64,000 bases of DNA, taken from Planctomycetota bacterium (GTDB lineage: Bacteria > Planctomycetota > Phycisphaerae > WQYP01). The stretch spans positions 1 to 64,000 of the forward strand of contig JAKAEZ010000002.1 in the NCBI GenBank assembly GCA_021819825.1. Reading direction: 5' to 3'. The stretch's first letter is position 1. The number at the start of each line of letters is the position of its first letter. Of the stretch, positions 26,998 through 36,051 are shown one piece after another. The translations under genes and the position numbers were made by a program. The notes below the pieces were generated by a model. That model was not told where the DNA came from. It saw only the letters and a program-made list of their open reading frames with translations, and made no database searches.

Positions 26998-28584
26998 TTA
27001 TAAAGACCGTAGCTGATGGTCGGATAAATCCAGGCGGTACATTAATTGGTTGTAGTTGTAACGTGGAATTCGGTGTGGGTTGCCGGAAAAAGTATTGGCA
27101 TACGTGCCCTGGAAATAGATAACTTGCCCGCCCTGCTGGTCAAAAAATGGATTTTGTGACGGGTTATAAAATGAATAGTCGGGATGCGTGGCAATCTTGA
27201 TGGCGCGTTTCCATGGCCCGGTGGGCTTAGCGGCGGCGGCGAACCATATTTCGCCCAGCAACGATGTTCCCCCCTCCTGGCCGCCGATCATAATCCATTT
27301 CTGTAAGTAGTCATTCCAGAAAAATGATCCGCTATGCATGGTCAGCGGCTGATTTGTACCGGCATCGACCAATTGGAAACGTGCTTCATCCGGATGAATA
27401 AGACCGCTTGAAAGCAATACCGCCTCCTGTTGCGAATTTAGCGGAGCCGTGTCCCGCTTCCAGCCCCACACCAGCGTGCCGTCAGACCGCCGCTGCACCT
27501 TTGATTTTTCGCCCGTAAAGTGCGTTCCCGAGGCGAGGCAGGTAAAGGCCTCATACCGCGATGAGTCTGCTATCGCTTGCAGAGTTGCCATGGCACGAAC
27601 AACGGGAAACTGCCGGGTGAAAAGGCGATAGGTTTTTCCGTGATCCAAATACTCTGCGGGGTAGCCGGTTGGAAACCGCCAATGCTCATCCAGTGGATAC
27701 ACCACATACTTTTGAAAGGTTTCGGTAATGTCATTCCACAGAGCCAGTCCATGCTCAAATAAATTCTTCATACCATTGCGCCGCGAATAACGGGCGATCA
27801 AGCACTGTTTACCCGTTCGGTCCGGCACGACGGTTAAGCCGTCCAGCCATACGACGCCGCCCGGCTCATCCGCAAGCGGACACATGGCGCGGCAAAAGCC
27901 TGATTTATCAGTGAAATATTGCAAATTGATGCCAACATCAGGATTTAAGCCGCCCCGTTCAGGCAGCATGGAAGTTGCGCCGGAAGACCTGAAGTTACCC
28001 AACGGATATTCAATGCGTTGCGTATCGCCCCATATCCAGTGGATTTTCCCTTTATAAATGGTCGCAAGGGAGGAATCCTGCCCCAGGACCTTGGCGTTCA
28101 AAACCGGATTTTCGATTGGAGTGTGCAGCCCAAGGCGCACCGAATCAGCGTAGATACCTTCACCGGTTATACGATATAGTCGCTGCGCAATATTCACGCG
28201 ATGCATCTTCAGCACCGCCAGACTCCCCGCCTTCACCTCCAATGCGGTGCCGCGATAGCCAAAGGCGTCCTTTTGCGGCCAGAGGTATCCTGGGCTTGAT
28301 ATATGGAAATAGACATGTCTGTTCATCATGCCGGGGTCAGCAATGGCTGCGTATCCCGCGCTATCGGTGTAATACCGCACATCATTGACGGTCCGCAATT
28401 CAACCAGCGGAATGCCCCGGCCGGTTTGTTCGTCCACGACATGAACGCCGAAAACATCGCGAAACGAACCCGTGGATTCTCCAACAATTGGTTCCGCTTC
28501 ACCGCGCGCCTGCGCCAGCGCGAATCCCCCAAGTCCCACCGCCAGTCCGTGCCGGATCAAATTTCGTCGGTTGATCACATCCAT
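26998..28584 (-). CDS. Exported protein of unknown function with propeller-like repeats
   Basis: A 528-aa protein inside the mannose-glycan operon. It begins with NRRNLIRHGLAVGLGGFALAQARG, a Tat-type signal. Residues about 40-130 look like a small beta-sandwich (VHVVDEQTGRGIPLVELRTV, a carboxypeptidase-regulatory-like pattern). The rest has repeated blocks of the kind IYKGKIHWIWGDT, GTLVWGWKRDT and QKWIMIGGQEGG, and LGEIWFAAAAKPTGPWKRAI, which resembles DUF4185 or GH43/GH130-like five-bladed propellers. I see no certain catalytic triad. It may bind or cut the glycan handled by its neighbours. Gaps are 22 bases to GH92 and 212 to the GH2 gene. I would not assign a reaction. Confidence 0.65.
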   Translation of the reverse strand: MDVINRRNLIRHGLAVGLGGFALAQARGEAEPIVGESTGSFRDVFGVHVVDEQTGRGIPLVELRTVNDVRYYTDSAGYAAIADPGMMNRHVYFHISSPGYLWPQKDAFGYRGTALEVKAGSLAVLKMHRVNIAQRLYRITGEGIYADSVRLGLHTPIENPVLNAKVLGQDSSLATIYKGKIHWIWGDTQRIEYPLGNFRSSGATSMLPERGGLNPDVGINLQYFTDKSGFCRAMCPLADEPGGVVWLDGLTVVPDRTGKQCLIARYSRRNGMKNLFEHGLALWNDITETFQKYVVYPLDEHWRFPTGYPAEYLDHGKTYRLFTRQFPVVRAMATLQAIADSSRYEAFTCLASGTHFTGEKSKVQRRSDGTLVWGWKRDTAPLNSQQEAVLLSSGLIHPDEARFQLVDAGTNQPLTMHSGSFFWNDYLQKWIMIGGQEGGTSLLGEIWFAAAAKPTGPWKRAIKIATHPDYSFYNPSQNPFFDQQGGQVIYFQGTYANTFSGNPHRIPRYNYNQLMYRLDLSDHQLRSL

Positions 28585-28796
28585 AAAAATCCATCCCGCA
28601 TACCGTCCGCGCCAGGGCGAAGCAACTCGCCGTTATCGTCCACATTTTCCCGACCGGCTCCGATCAGCTCAATGAAAGACGAACTTGTGGATGGAATAGT
28701 AACATTCAATATCACTTGCATACCATGCCAGCGCCAAGCGCATTTAATAAGTCCAAAGGGGCTATTATGTTCTGCCACATAGTACCACACACAGCC

Positions 28797-31361
28797 TTAC
28801 GCCCCCCTGTGTAAAACATCACGCAAACTGCGAACCTTAAGTCGCTGCTCACATTCGCTTAATGATATTCGCTTAGCAGGGCGCACTTCAATATCCAATT
28901 TTCTCCATGGTGCGAGGTGGACAAAATTATCCGAGTATCTCGCATCAATATCCTTTAGATGGACCCACACCCATAACGCTGGTTTGCGAGTTTCAACCAC
29001 AACTCGGAAAGTATCCTCACCTGATCGTGACACGCTATGCTTTAAGCCCGGCTTTGGCAAGTGAAGATCCTTGGGTGCTGAAACCAAATGGCATCCCTCA
29101 GACGCTATCTTCCCTTCCACACGCAACGTACTCCAAATAAGCAGATTCTCTTTATCGGGGAAGCCCTCCTTGACCGGGTAACGCCAGTGACCAAAGACAT
29201 GGCTGGACTGCGCAGGGATTGTAATGGTTTTTGCAACCTGATGCAGCAACTTACCGTCCACATCCGTAATACGCCAATGCAGTTCTCCACTCACTGATTC
29301 CATGCGGTCACTGACAACCCATATCTGCACCTCATCGGAATGAATACCCGCCGTGACGCTGACCAAAAGTGGAGCAAAGAACCGCTTGGACTCATACATG
29401 ATGGCCTTCCAGCGACGGTACCAGTCAATCATCGACCAGGTCGGACCGGGCCAACTGTCGTTGAACTGCCAGATTAGTGTAGCCATCGTCTCCGGCCTGC
29501 TGCGTCTCCAGTGTTCCACGCCGTAACCAATAACATAGGCCTGGGCAATCTGAGTCAGCCACAGCGCATCGTCAAAATCCGTCGGAGGCGGACCAAAATA
29601 ATTGGTCACAGCGTGCATCATGTTATCAATTCCGAATCGGCCGAACGAGCGCTCATGATAGACCATGACCTTGCTATCTATGCTCCCTCTGTCTTCCGGT
29701 AGGGTATATGCATCGACCGTCGTCGGCTCCGGGAAGGACTGCATTCCAAATTCAGTGATAAAGCCATTTGCTTTTTGAAAACTCTTAGGAGGATTTGTGA
29801 CATCCCAGGCTCCCCAGTAGTGGATATCGTTACTGCTGCCGGGATCGCCACTGCCAAACTCGTAGTTCGCACCTGGCAGTTCCTTATGCACGATTCCTCC
29901 AACGGTGTCGCGGAAGAGCTTGTTAAATCCATGGAACCAATAGATTTCATTATTTCCGCTCCAGAGCGCAATACATGGATGGTGCCGATTCAATCGAAGC
30001 TGCTCCTGTACTTCCATGCGAACATTTTCTAACCAATGCGCGTCAAAGACCGGATAAAAATGATTGGCAAATTTAAACTCAAATATTACCAGTAAACCCA
30101 ACTCATCGCAGACATCAAATTGTGATTGGGGTTCGTAATACCCCCCACCCCAGAAGCGCAGCAGGTTGAAGTGGCAATCTCTGGCATCCTCCATATAACC
30201 GCGAAGAATTTCCGGAGTAACACGTGTGGGAATGTTATCAGCTGGGACCCAGTCGGCTCCTTTGGCAAAAAACGGTATGCCGTTGACTTCCAGATGCACC
30301 GCCATTGCCTCGTTTTTCGAGACGTATCTAATCGTTCTAAGACCTATCCGACGATGGGTTTTATCAATGACTGTTCCGTGGGAAGCCATCAGTTCGACCA
30401 CGATCATATAGAGGTGTTGCGGCCCCATACCATTGGGCCACCACAATTGGGGATTGGGAATTCTTAGTTCTGCTGAGCCGTGGCCGCTCGGCAGGGTCAT
30501 TACAGTATCAGCGACCAGTTGATCGTTGAACAATACAGTGGTCTTGGCACTTAGACCGGTGGAAATTCCCTCCGTAGCCAAAATGAGATTCAGCGTGGCC
30601 GAACCTGATTGATCAAGGTTCTGTTCCACCCGCACATCAGTGATTCGGCAATCAAAGCCGATAACTTCGATTGGTTTCCAGATTCCACAGGTCAGCAACG
30701 GTCTGCACCAATCCCAGCCCCACATATACGGAGCTTTCCGCACCCATGTCTGAGGAGCCTTAAGTCTATTGATCAGACCGCGCTGGTTTCTATATTCCGC
30801 AACCTTTGATGCCGCATAAGGCGAAGTCGGTTGGAACTCAACTTCTATTATATTTTCGCCCGGTTTAAGGTGGTTTTTAATGTCGTATTCCCAAGTGCGG
30901 TACATGTTGTCAGCGTTGCCCAGCTTTATACCATTAAGCCATAGGGTAGCTAATGTATCAAGCCCGTGGCAGCGTAACTTGATGAACGTTTTACGTAAAA
31001 TCGCCGCGTCCGGTATAAAATTTCGCGTATACCGCCAAGTTCTCCTTCCGACCCATTGGACTTTGCTGTTGTTATCGCGGAAATAGGGATCCGGAATGCG
31101 GTCCGCGGCCAGAAGATCTGTGAAAATATCACCCGGAACATTCGCCGGAAACGACTCGTCACCCCGATTCCCCTCCTGCGCGCGCCATAAGGAGCCACCG
31201 AGACTTTGCACGATCACACCCGGTGGCAACTTACCATTACCGGTGCTCGCCGTCGCGGTCTCCAGCTTGTCGGCCAATACCACCGATGCCGCCGCACCTG
31301 CTGCGCCGTACAGAAATTCCCGTCGTGAAATTTGGTATTCATCGATTGGTATCTCGGCCAC
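28797..31361 (-). CDS. GH2 family beta-mannosidase, Tat-exported
   Basis: An 854-aa exo-beta-mannosidase of the type that removes terminal beta-mannose, including the core mannose of N-glycans. It has the GH2 order: jelly-roll sugar-binding domain (WLNGIKLGNADNMYRTWEYD), Ig-like domain, and a TIM barrel. The acid/base Glu is about residue 472 in ALWSGNNEIYW, the nucleophile about 537 in GFITEFGMQSFPEP. WGWDWCRPLLTCGIWKP is typical of beta-mannosidases. The N-terminus has a full Tat motif, SRREFLYGAAGAAASVV. The start is a GTG at 31361 behind AGGAGG at nine bases; an ATG seven bases upstream is out of frame. A small IS630-type element lies in its upstream region. Confidence 0.92.
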   Translation of the reverse strand: MAEIPIDEYQISRREFLYGAAGAAASVVLADKLETATASTGNGKLPPGVIVQSLGGSLWRAQEGNRGDESFPANVPGDIFTDLLAADRIPDPYFRDNNSKVQWVGRRTWRYTRNFIPDAAILRKTFIKLRCHGLDTLATLWLNGIKLGNADNMYRTWEYDIKNHLKPGENIIEVEFQPTSPYAASKVAEYRNQRGLINRLKAPQTWVRKAPYMWGWDWCRPLLTCGIWKPIEVIGFDCRITDVRVEQNLDQSGSATLNLILATEGISTGLSAKTTVLFNDQLVADTVMTLPSGHGSAELRIPNPQLWWPNGMGPQHLYMIVVELMASHGTVIDKTHRRIGLRTIRYVSKNEAMAVHLEVNGIPFFAKGADWVPADNIPTRVTPEILRGYMEDARDCHFNLLRFWGGGYYEPQSQFDVCDELGLLVIFEFKFANHFYPVFDAHWLENVRMEVQEQLRLNRHHPCIALWSGNNEIYWFHGFNKLFRDTVGGIVHKELPGANYEFGSGDPGSSNDIHYWGAWDVTNPPKSFQKANGFITEFGMQSFPEPTTVDAYTLPEDRGSIDSKVMVYHERSFGRFGIDNMMHAVTNYFGPPPTDFDDALWLTQIAQAYVIGYGVEHWRRSRPETMATLIWQFNDSWPGPTWSMIDWYRRWKAIMYESKRFFAPLLVSVTAGIHSDEVQIWVVSDRMESVSGELHWRITDVDGKLLHQVAKTITIPAQSSHVFGHWRYPVKEGFPDKENLLIWSTLRVEGKIASEGCHLVSAPKDLHLPKPGLKHSVSRSGEDTFRVVVETRKPALWVWVHLKDIDARYSDNFVHLAPWRKLDIEVRPAKRISLSECEQRLKVRSLRDVLHRGA

Positions 31362-31450
31362 CGTTCATATCCTCCTGAAAGATAAAACACGACTCACCTA
31401 ACAGCGTGGGGGTTTCCTCGGAAAAACACCAAAACTCTATCAACCATCTA

Positions 31451-31545
31451 GTGCTTAATTGCAATGACAGCCGATGCACAGATTTACCTCGATATTACTG
31501 ATCGGAAACACCTTAATACTATCACTAATTTACGCAATCAAGCAC
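31451..31545. mobile_element. MITE-like element A (IS630-type ends, CTAG target)
   Basis: A 95-bp segment with terminal inverted repeats. The left end GTGCTTAATTGC and the right end GCAATCAAGCAC match at 11 of 12 positions. Both ends are flanked by TA inside C-TA...TA-G, as expected when an element enters CTAG and duplicates TA, the known habit of IS630. It encodes nothing. It sits about 90 bases upstream of the GH2 gene start, where it could affect expression. Confidence 0.65.
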
Positions 31546-31548
31546 TAG

Positions 31549-31899
31549 CTAGGCTAAGAACGCTCGTGCGCTTCTGACAGCGCCAATGAATTTGCGAAGA
31601 TAACCCAATCACATTCATACGGTCAGAGTATACTCCGCCATTTGACGGCTTTACAAAAAGACACGCACCACCGCACGATTATATTACCGCTAAGACTCGG
31701 GCCGATGATATGGCGATGAGATTAATTAGCCACAATAGCATTCTTAATACCAGCGTCCATCATTGATATTATTACCACATCTTTTGGACCAGCCTGATAC
31801 GGTCCGTAACAAAGTAGAGTCAGACCCGCTCCAACCGCTGTCGACAAATCGTTTGCCTTACGGCCCATCAGCAATAACGGGGCGGGTGATCCGACGCGA
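31549..31899. other. Intergenic region downstream of the pseudopilin gene
   Basis: About 350 bases between element A and the stop of the pseudopilin gene. Short open frames exist on the minus strand but read as noise. No terminator hairpin with a T-run is evident. Confidence 0.4.
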
Positions 31900-32811
31900 T
31901 TAGAAACCCGTGGCCACATTGAGAACATGCAGATCGCCGGCTTTGATCGGCGCGACATGTCCGTCCATGAACTCGGCGTTGGCGACCCCTGACGACGGGG
32001 AATTCAAGGGCGTATTTGGGGCCGGGTTAAAGTGGCGATAGCGCAGTCCAGTACCGCCAACATACGTGCCAGTATCGTCATAGTTTCCGGCAATAGCTCC
32101 CACGTTTGGCTCAAAGAAATTCGGTGGAATTACGGAGGACATGTTGATGCCGGCAGACGGCTGGTTGAAGCCCGTCCAATCAAAAGCGTAGAAAGATTCC
32201 GGAGACGACGGGCCTAAAGGTTGGTTGCAATCCCCGATTCCGATCACGTCAGCAGGATTGGGAATATCGACATCTCTCTTGGGCGAAGAGTAGTACGGCG
32301 GCTGTATCCAGTTAAAGTGATAGGGGTTGACCCACACAAAAACATTAGGGTTGACGGAATAAGTCGTTGGAGAAACATACGGTTCGGTAACCCACGGGTT
32401 AGAATAAGGGACCATCTGGCTGGGACACGAAAATAATGGCATATATTTCGCGCGAAGCCCTTCATAGGAATAGCTGTCCTGCATGGTGTTTCTTAAGCTC
32501 ATCTTATATGTCAGATACGCCACACTTCCGGAACTGGCCGGAATTCCCATTTCCCATTCAAATAGCTGGTCGTTCCATGCGTACGCAAATTCGTTTGGGG
32601 AGGTCGGCTGCTGGTTAGAGAGTAAAAAACCCTTGTTGCTTGCGACATATTCAGATGCCAACTGCCCCAACGACCGTAGATTAGACTCACATTGAACGCT
32701 TAATGCCGCCTGCCGGGCCATGGCCAGTGCCGGAAGCAAAAGCGATATTAGAAGCGCGATAATGGAAATCACCACCAATAATTCAACAAGTGTAAATGCA
32801 CGCAATTTCAT
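31900..32811 (-). CDS. DUF1559-family type II secretion pseudopilin-like protein
   Basis: A 303-aa protein with a type IV prepilin N-terminus: [32 protein letters not shown]. This is cut by a prepilin peptidase before FTLVE and forms a hydrophobic assembly helix. The C-terminus has RYRHFNP and FMDGHVAPI, the H...DGHV signature of the large DUF1559 family that is expanded in Planctomycetota. Its exact job is unknown, but these proteins often occur beside sulfatases and glycosidases. The ATG at 32811 follows AAAGGG. A longer ORF to 32904 would put 31 residues before the prepilin leader and is not credible. Encoded between a PEP-CTERM gene and the GH2 gene. Confidence 0.9.
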   Translation of the reverse strand: MKLRAFTLVELLVVISIIALLISLLLPALAMARQAALSVQCESNLRSLGQLASEYVASNKGFLLSNQQPTSPNEFAYAWNDQLFEWEMGIPASSGSVAYLTYKMSLRNTMQDSYSYEGLRAKYMPLFSCPSQMVPYSNPWVTEPYVSPTTYSVNPNVFVWVNPYHFNWIQPPYYSSPKRDVDIPNPADVIGIGDCNQPLGPSSPESFYAFDWTGFNQPSAGINMSSVIPPNFFEPNVGAIAGNYDDTGTYVGGTGLRYRHFNPAPNTPLNSPSSGVANAEFMDGHVAPIKAGDLHVLNVATGF

Positions 32812-32907
32812 GATTTGTACCCTTTCGATACACGGTTTGGTAACAAGGAGGGAGGTTGGATCACTGAATCGCCCAACCTCCCTCGCACTTGACCGCAAAG
32901 TCACCCC

Positions 32908-33678
32908 TTAGGCAACGCGCCGACGCTTTAGCGATAACAGAGCCATGCCAGATCCGATGGCCAGCAACCCAATCGCTGTCGGTTCGGGAACGGGCGTCAC
33001 GCCGACGATTTGCACTCCATTAAACACCCCTTCACCGGCACCGCCGGTAAAGGAAACCTGTAATGCGCCGGTTGCACTCGCCGTAGCATCGAAAATTGTA
33101 TAGTTGTTGTTTGTAGAGTTGTTATAAAAAATTCCCGATGAACTGCCTCCGTCCACGGTGTTGTCGAATTGGCCCGCGGCGGGAGCGCCGGTTCCGGTCG
33201 TGATGGAAAATGTTGTTATATCGCTGTTATAACCGGCGTTTTGCCCATAAATATACAGAGTATAATTCCCGCTATTCGCTAAGCCCGTGAGGGTAACGGT
33301 TCCGGTGTTGTTGCTGGATGCGATCAGGGTTCCGCCTAATAACGCGTTGGCCGGGCTGGTAGGATCGCCGTATGTACTCGTAGCGGTGAAACTCACTGCG
33401 ACACTGCTTGGCAGGTTGTCCGCTGTGACCAAGTTGCTTAGCGACCCGCTGGTCGCGTTCGCCGGCTCCGACAATACGTTCCATACTGGAGCAGCGATGC
33501 CGTCCCCCGTGTACGCACCCTGGTTGCCCGAAAAAGACCCCTGCTGCCCGGTAAAGACCCCTGTTCCCTCAAACTGGACATTGACAGTATCGGCCCAGGC
33601 CCCTGCGGCCCAATTCGACGCCGATGCCGCAATCACTAAGGTCGCCAGAGTTACCAAACATGATTTTGAAATAAACAT
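32908..33678 (-). CDS. Secreted PEP-CTERM sorting-domain protein
   Basis: A 256-aa exported protein. An N-terminal signal peptide (LVTLATLVIAASASNWAAGAWA) is followed by a beta-rich, Gly/Ser/Thr/Asn-rich body, with YTLYIYGQNAGYNSD and SFTGGAGEGVFNGVQIVGV. It ends with PVPEPTAIGLLAIGSGMALLSLKRRRVA-type sorting signal: PEP motif, hydrophobic helix and arginine cluster, which are processed by an exosortase. No exosortase gene is in the window. The body is similar in style to CBM-like or DUF-type jelly-rolls, but I cannot name a family. ATG at 33678 has GGAG at seven bases. Its position in the glycan locus suggests a surface-bound binding or structural role. Confidence 0.82.
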   Translation of the reverse strand: MFISKSCLVTLATLVIAASASNWAAGAWADTVNVQFEGTGVFTGQQGSFSGNQGAYTGDGIAAPVWNVLSEPANATSGSLSNLVTADNLPSSVAVSFTATSTYGDPTSPANALLGGTLIASSNNTGTVTLTGLANSGNYTLYIYGQNAGYNSDITTFSITTGTGAPAAGQFDNTVDGGSSSGIFYNNSTNNNYTIFDATASATGALQVSFTGGAGEGVFNGVQIVGVTPVPEPTAIGLLAIGSGMALLSLKRRRVA

Positions 33679-34335
33679 AGCCATTCTCCTCTTGCTCCAC
33701 CCTCGCGGGCGGATGACGTAGATGCAGCTGTCACGAAAGTGCCAGCCAATTGCTTCCCATCGCCTCACAGACAAAGGAAGCTTTCGCAATCCCTGGATTC
33801 ACAATAAATCCAAAAAATGAACTGCGAACATAAACGGCTGGGCCATTGCCACCCTTCAGGTACGCCTGTTCGGCCCGGGATATCACTCCGTCTTACTTGA
33901 CCTTATAACGTTTCACAGAACTCGGATCGATATGTTTTCCGACCCGAATTACCTTGGACAGTATCAAGCATACGCACGAATCAATTGATTTCCAGAAGAA
34001 TGGTGTTCCCGGACTTTATTACATTACCATATCGATCCGATAATAGAATTTCATTGATGCATTTATCAGCAATAATTAAGGCCAAATGACGAATTAAATG
34101 ATTTCTTATATTGTTACCGTATTTTTTGACATGGTTGCGGGCATCGGCAACACCAGCAATCGGCAGTGCCGCTTCATAGCGGTGGATATGGAGGCCCGAA
34201 CGTCTCCGCATTGGCAAGCTGTTCTTGTATCGGTGCTGCAATTGGCTAAGAAATTGCCCCCCCCACGAAGAGCCGCCCTTCACCTCCGCCACGATTCATA
34301 AGCTTGCGGCCAGTCGCCGCAGCACGATCAATAAT
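33679..34335. promoter_or_regulatory. Intergenic region upstream of the PEP-CTERM gene with a CATTACCATA site
   Basis: About 657 bases, AT-rich in its upstream half, without a credible gene. The decamer CATTACCATA lies at 34022-34031, and a related GTTACCGTAT lies near 34115. The same decamer occurs twice more next to the regulator gene. It may be an operator, but this is inference from recurrence only. Confidence 0.35.
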
Positions 34336-35724
34336 TTAATGTATCGGAGACAGTTCATAATGAATTGGTTCCGGTGCCGCGGCCAAATATTCCTCGGTCG
34401 ATACCAAGTGCTGTAACTGCGAAAAATTCTCCATGATATTGCCCACTATAGTTTTGGCTTTGGCTACACCAGGCCCGGAGTTTACGTTGACAGGAAGTTG
34501 CGGCGTAAACCATCCGATATTGGACATTGGCAATTGTACTTCTCGCCATGCGGCGAATCGAATTTGTGTATGTTCCCACGCCAGCGATAAAACACGGTAC
34601 GCTTGGGCCAGCATCGGGGTAGGCAACTGGGATATATTAATGCCATGTGCCAATTCAGTGCTGGTAAATCTCGCAACCTTTTTTCCATTAATGCGCAGTT
34701 CATAATCTGCCGCCGCGAGATGAGTTACCTTCAACATTTGCCGATCCAGATCGTGCACGAAGCCGGATTCCCGAATGATCAAGGCGGTGGCGGCATTGGT
34801 ATGCTTCATGTCTGGCGATGGAGCACCCCAAATCGAAGTTGGTGGAAACTGTGGCCAAGTTTCATGCAGCGCCATAATGGGCATCGGCAACGACTTATCA
34901 ACTTGCGTCCATGAGACAACCCCCTGGGCTACCAAGACATGCCGCACATCAGCATTCTTCATTTCAGTGATGTGTCTATTGGCCGCGTCAATCGCCACGC
35001 TGTCAACCCTGGCCGGCGCACCCCACGCCTTGAGTAACGCCTGCGCCATGACCAATTCGCCGGCCGCCGAAGGATGCACCCTTCCTGGAATAACATCTTT
35101 GGCCAATTTAGGACTGATTTTTTCCACCTTTTTAAGTACCGTTACCAGCGGTGTGTTGAAGTCCACAAAGAATACGTGATCTTGTCTGGCCAATCGCCGC
35201 ACAAATTGCATGTAGCGTACCAGTACGCCATTGTAGCCCCCCGGAAATCCTGGCTTGGCCGTAACGTCGTCGTACGGGCTTGGCCCGATAAGCACAATAC
35301 GCACGCCAGGCAAGTGTGATTTCAGCGAGGCTATCAGGTGTTTATACCCCTGTCGGTATTTATTAAAAATAGCCTGATTGAACGGACGATATTGAGCGTC
35401 ATTCATCCCCAACATAATGGTGACCACATTGGGGTTGAAGGGAAATATATCGCGTCGCAACCGCAGATTAATTGAGCCCGCCCATCCTCCACCGACAGAA
35501 TCACCTCCAACTCCGGAATTGAAAAACTTTACGTGAAGTTGCGGATATCGGGTTCGGACGTAAGTTTCCACGTCTACGGTGTAAAATCGCTGTTCAGTGA
35601 TGCTGTCACCGTAAAAGCAGACTCGGTCGCCATTTTTAAGGAAAAACGATGTCGTGGCACGTACACTGGCATTCAAGCAAAGGGACAGGCTCCCCAGAAG
35701 CAGAACAGTTCTCAATAATTTCAC
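34336..35724 (-). CDS. SGNH/GDSL-type hydrolase, secreted (probable carbohydrate esterase)
   Basis: A 462-aa protein with a signal peptide (LLRTVLLLGSLSLCLNASVRA). The SGNH blocks are in order: FYGDSITEQ with the nucleophile Ser near 41, NSGVGGDSVGGG, MLGMNDAQY with the Asn, and DVIPGRVHPSAAGELVMA with the Asp/His pair. The C-terminal 200 residues form a second, beta-rich domain. Enzymes of this type deacylate sugars or polysaccharides; in this locus removing acetyl groups from a mannose-containing glycan is plausible. The start is a GTG at 35724 with only a weak GGGG upstream. It is transcribed in the same direction as the regulator gene above it, after a gap of 327 bases. Confidence 0.88.
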   Translation of the reverse strand: MKLLRTVLLLGSLSLCLNASVRATTSFFLKNGDRVCFYGDSITEQRFYTVDVETYVRTRYPQLHVKFFNSGVGGDSVGGGWAGSINLRLRRDIFPFNPNVVTIMLGMNDAQYRPFNQAIFNKYRQGYKHLIASLKSHLPGVRIVLIGPSPYDDVTAKPGFPGGYNGVLVRYMQFVRRLARQDHVFFVDFNTPLVTVLKKVEKISPKLAKDVIPGRVHPSAAGELVMAQALLKAWGAPARVDSVAIDAANRHITEMKNADVRHVLVAQGVVSWTQVDKSLPMPIMALHETWPQFPPTSIWGAPSPDMKHTNAATALIIRESGFVHDLDRQMLKVTHLAAADYELRINGKKVARFTSTELAHGINISQLPTPMLAQAYRVLSLAWEHTQIRFAAWREVQLPMSNIGWFTPQLPVNVNSGPGVAKAKTIVGNIMENFSQLQHLVSTEEYLAAAPEPIHYELSPIH

Positions 35725-36051
35725 GAAAGTTTACCCCGTTCTAGAAACTCAAAAATCGTCTTTTCTATCAACGATACACCAACGTGCTGAAGTCAAAGCA
35801 ATATAACGCTTCAATTCAATCCTTATTATGGGCCTTAACCTCAAACATTACCATATATTTTTGCCCACTAATAAACCCGCAGCGGCACTGCAGCACGATC
35901 ACCGTTTACAAGAGCAGGCTTCGAGAACAATTTTACCCATGGATTTGCGTCAAGAATCGTATCAATTCCGCTGGGGCGTTTCGAGCAACGGACGATAAAA
36001 TAAATTTTTTATATCATTACCATAAAAATTCGAACATCAAAAATTTCCTGT
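35725..36051. promoter_or_regulatory. Intergenic region between regulator and SGNH gene with two CATTACCATA sites
   Basis: About 327 AT-rich bases without a gene. CATTACCATA is found at 35846-35855 and 36015-36024. These lie 120-300 bases upstream of the SGNH gene start on the minus strand, a suitable place for control of the glycan genes by the adjacent regulator. Confidence 0.35.
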
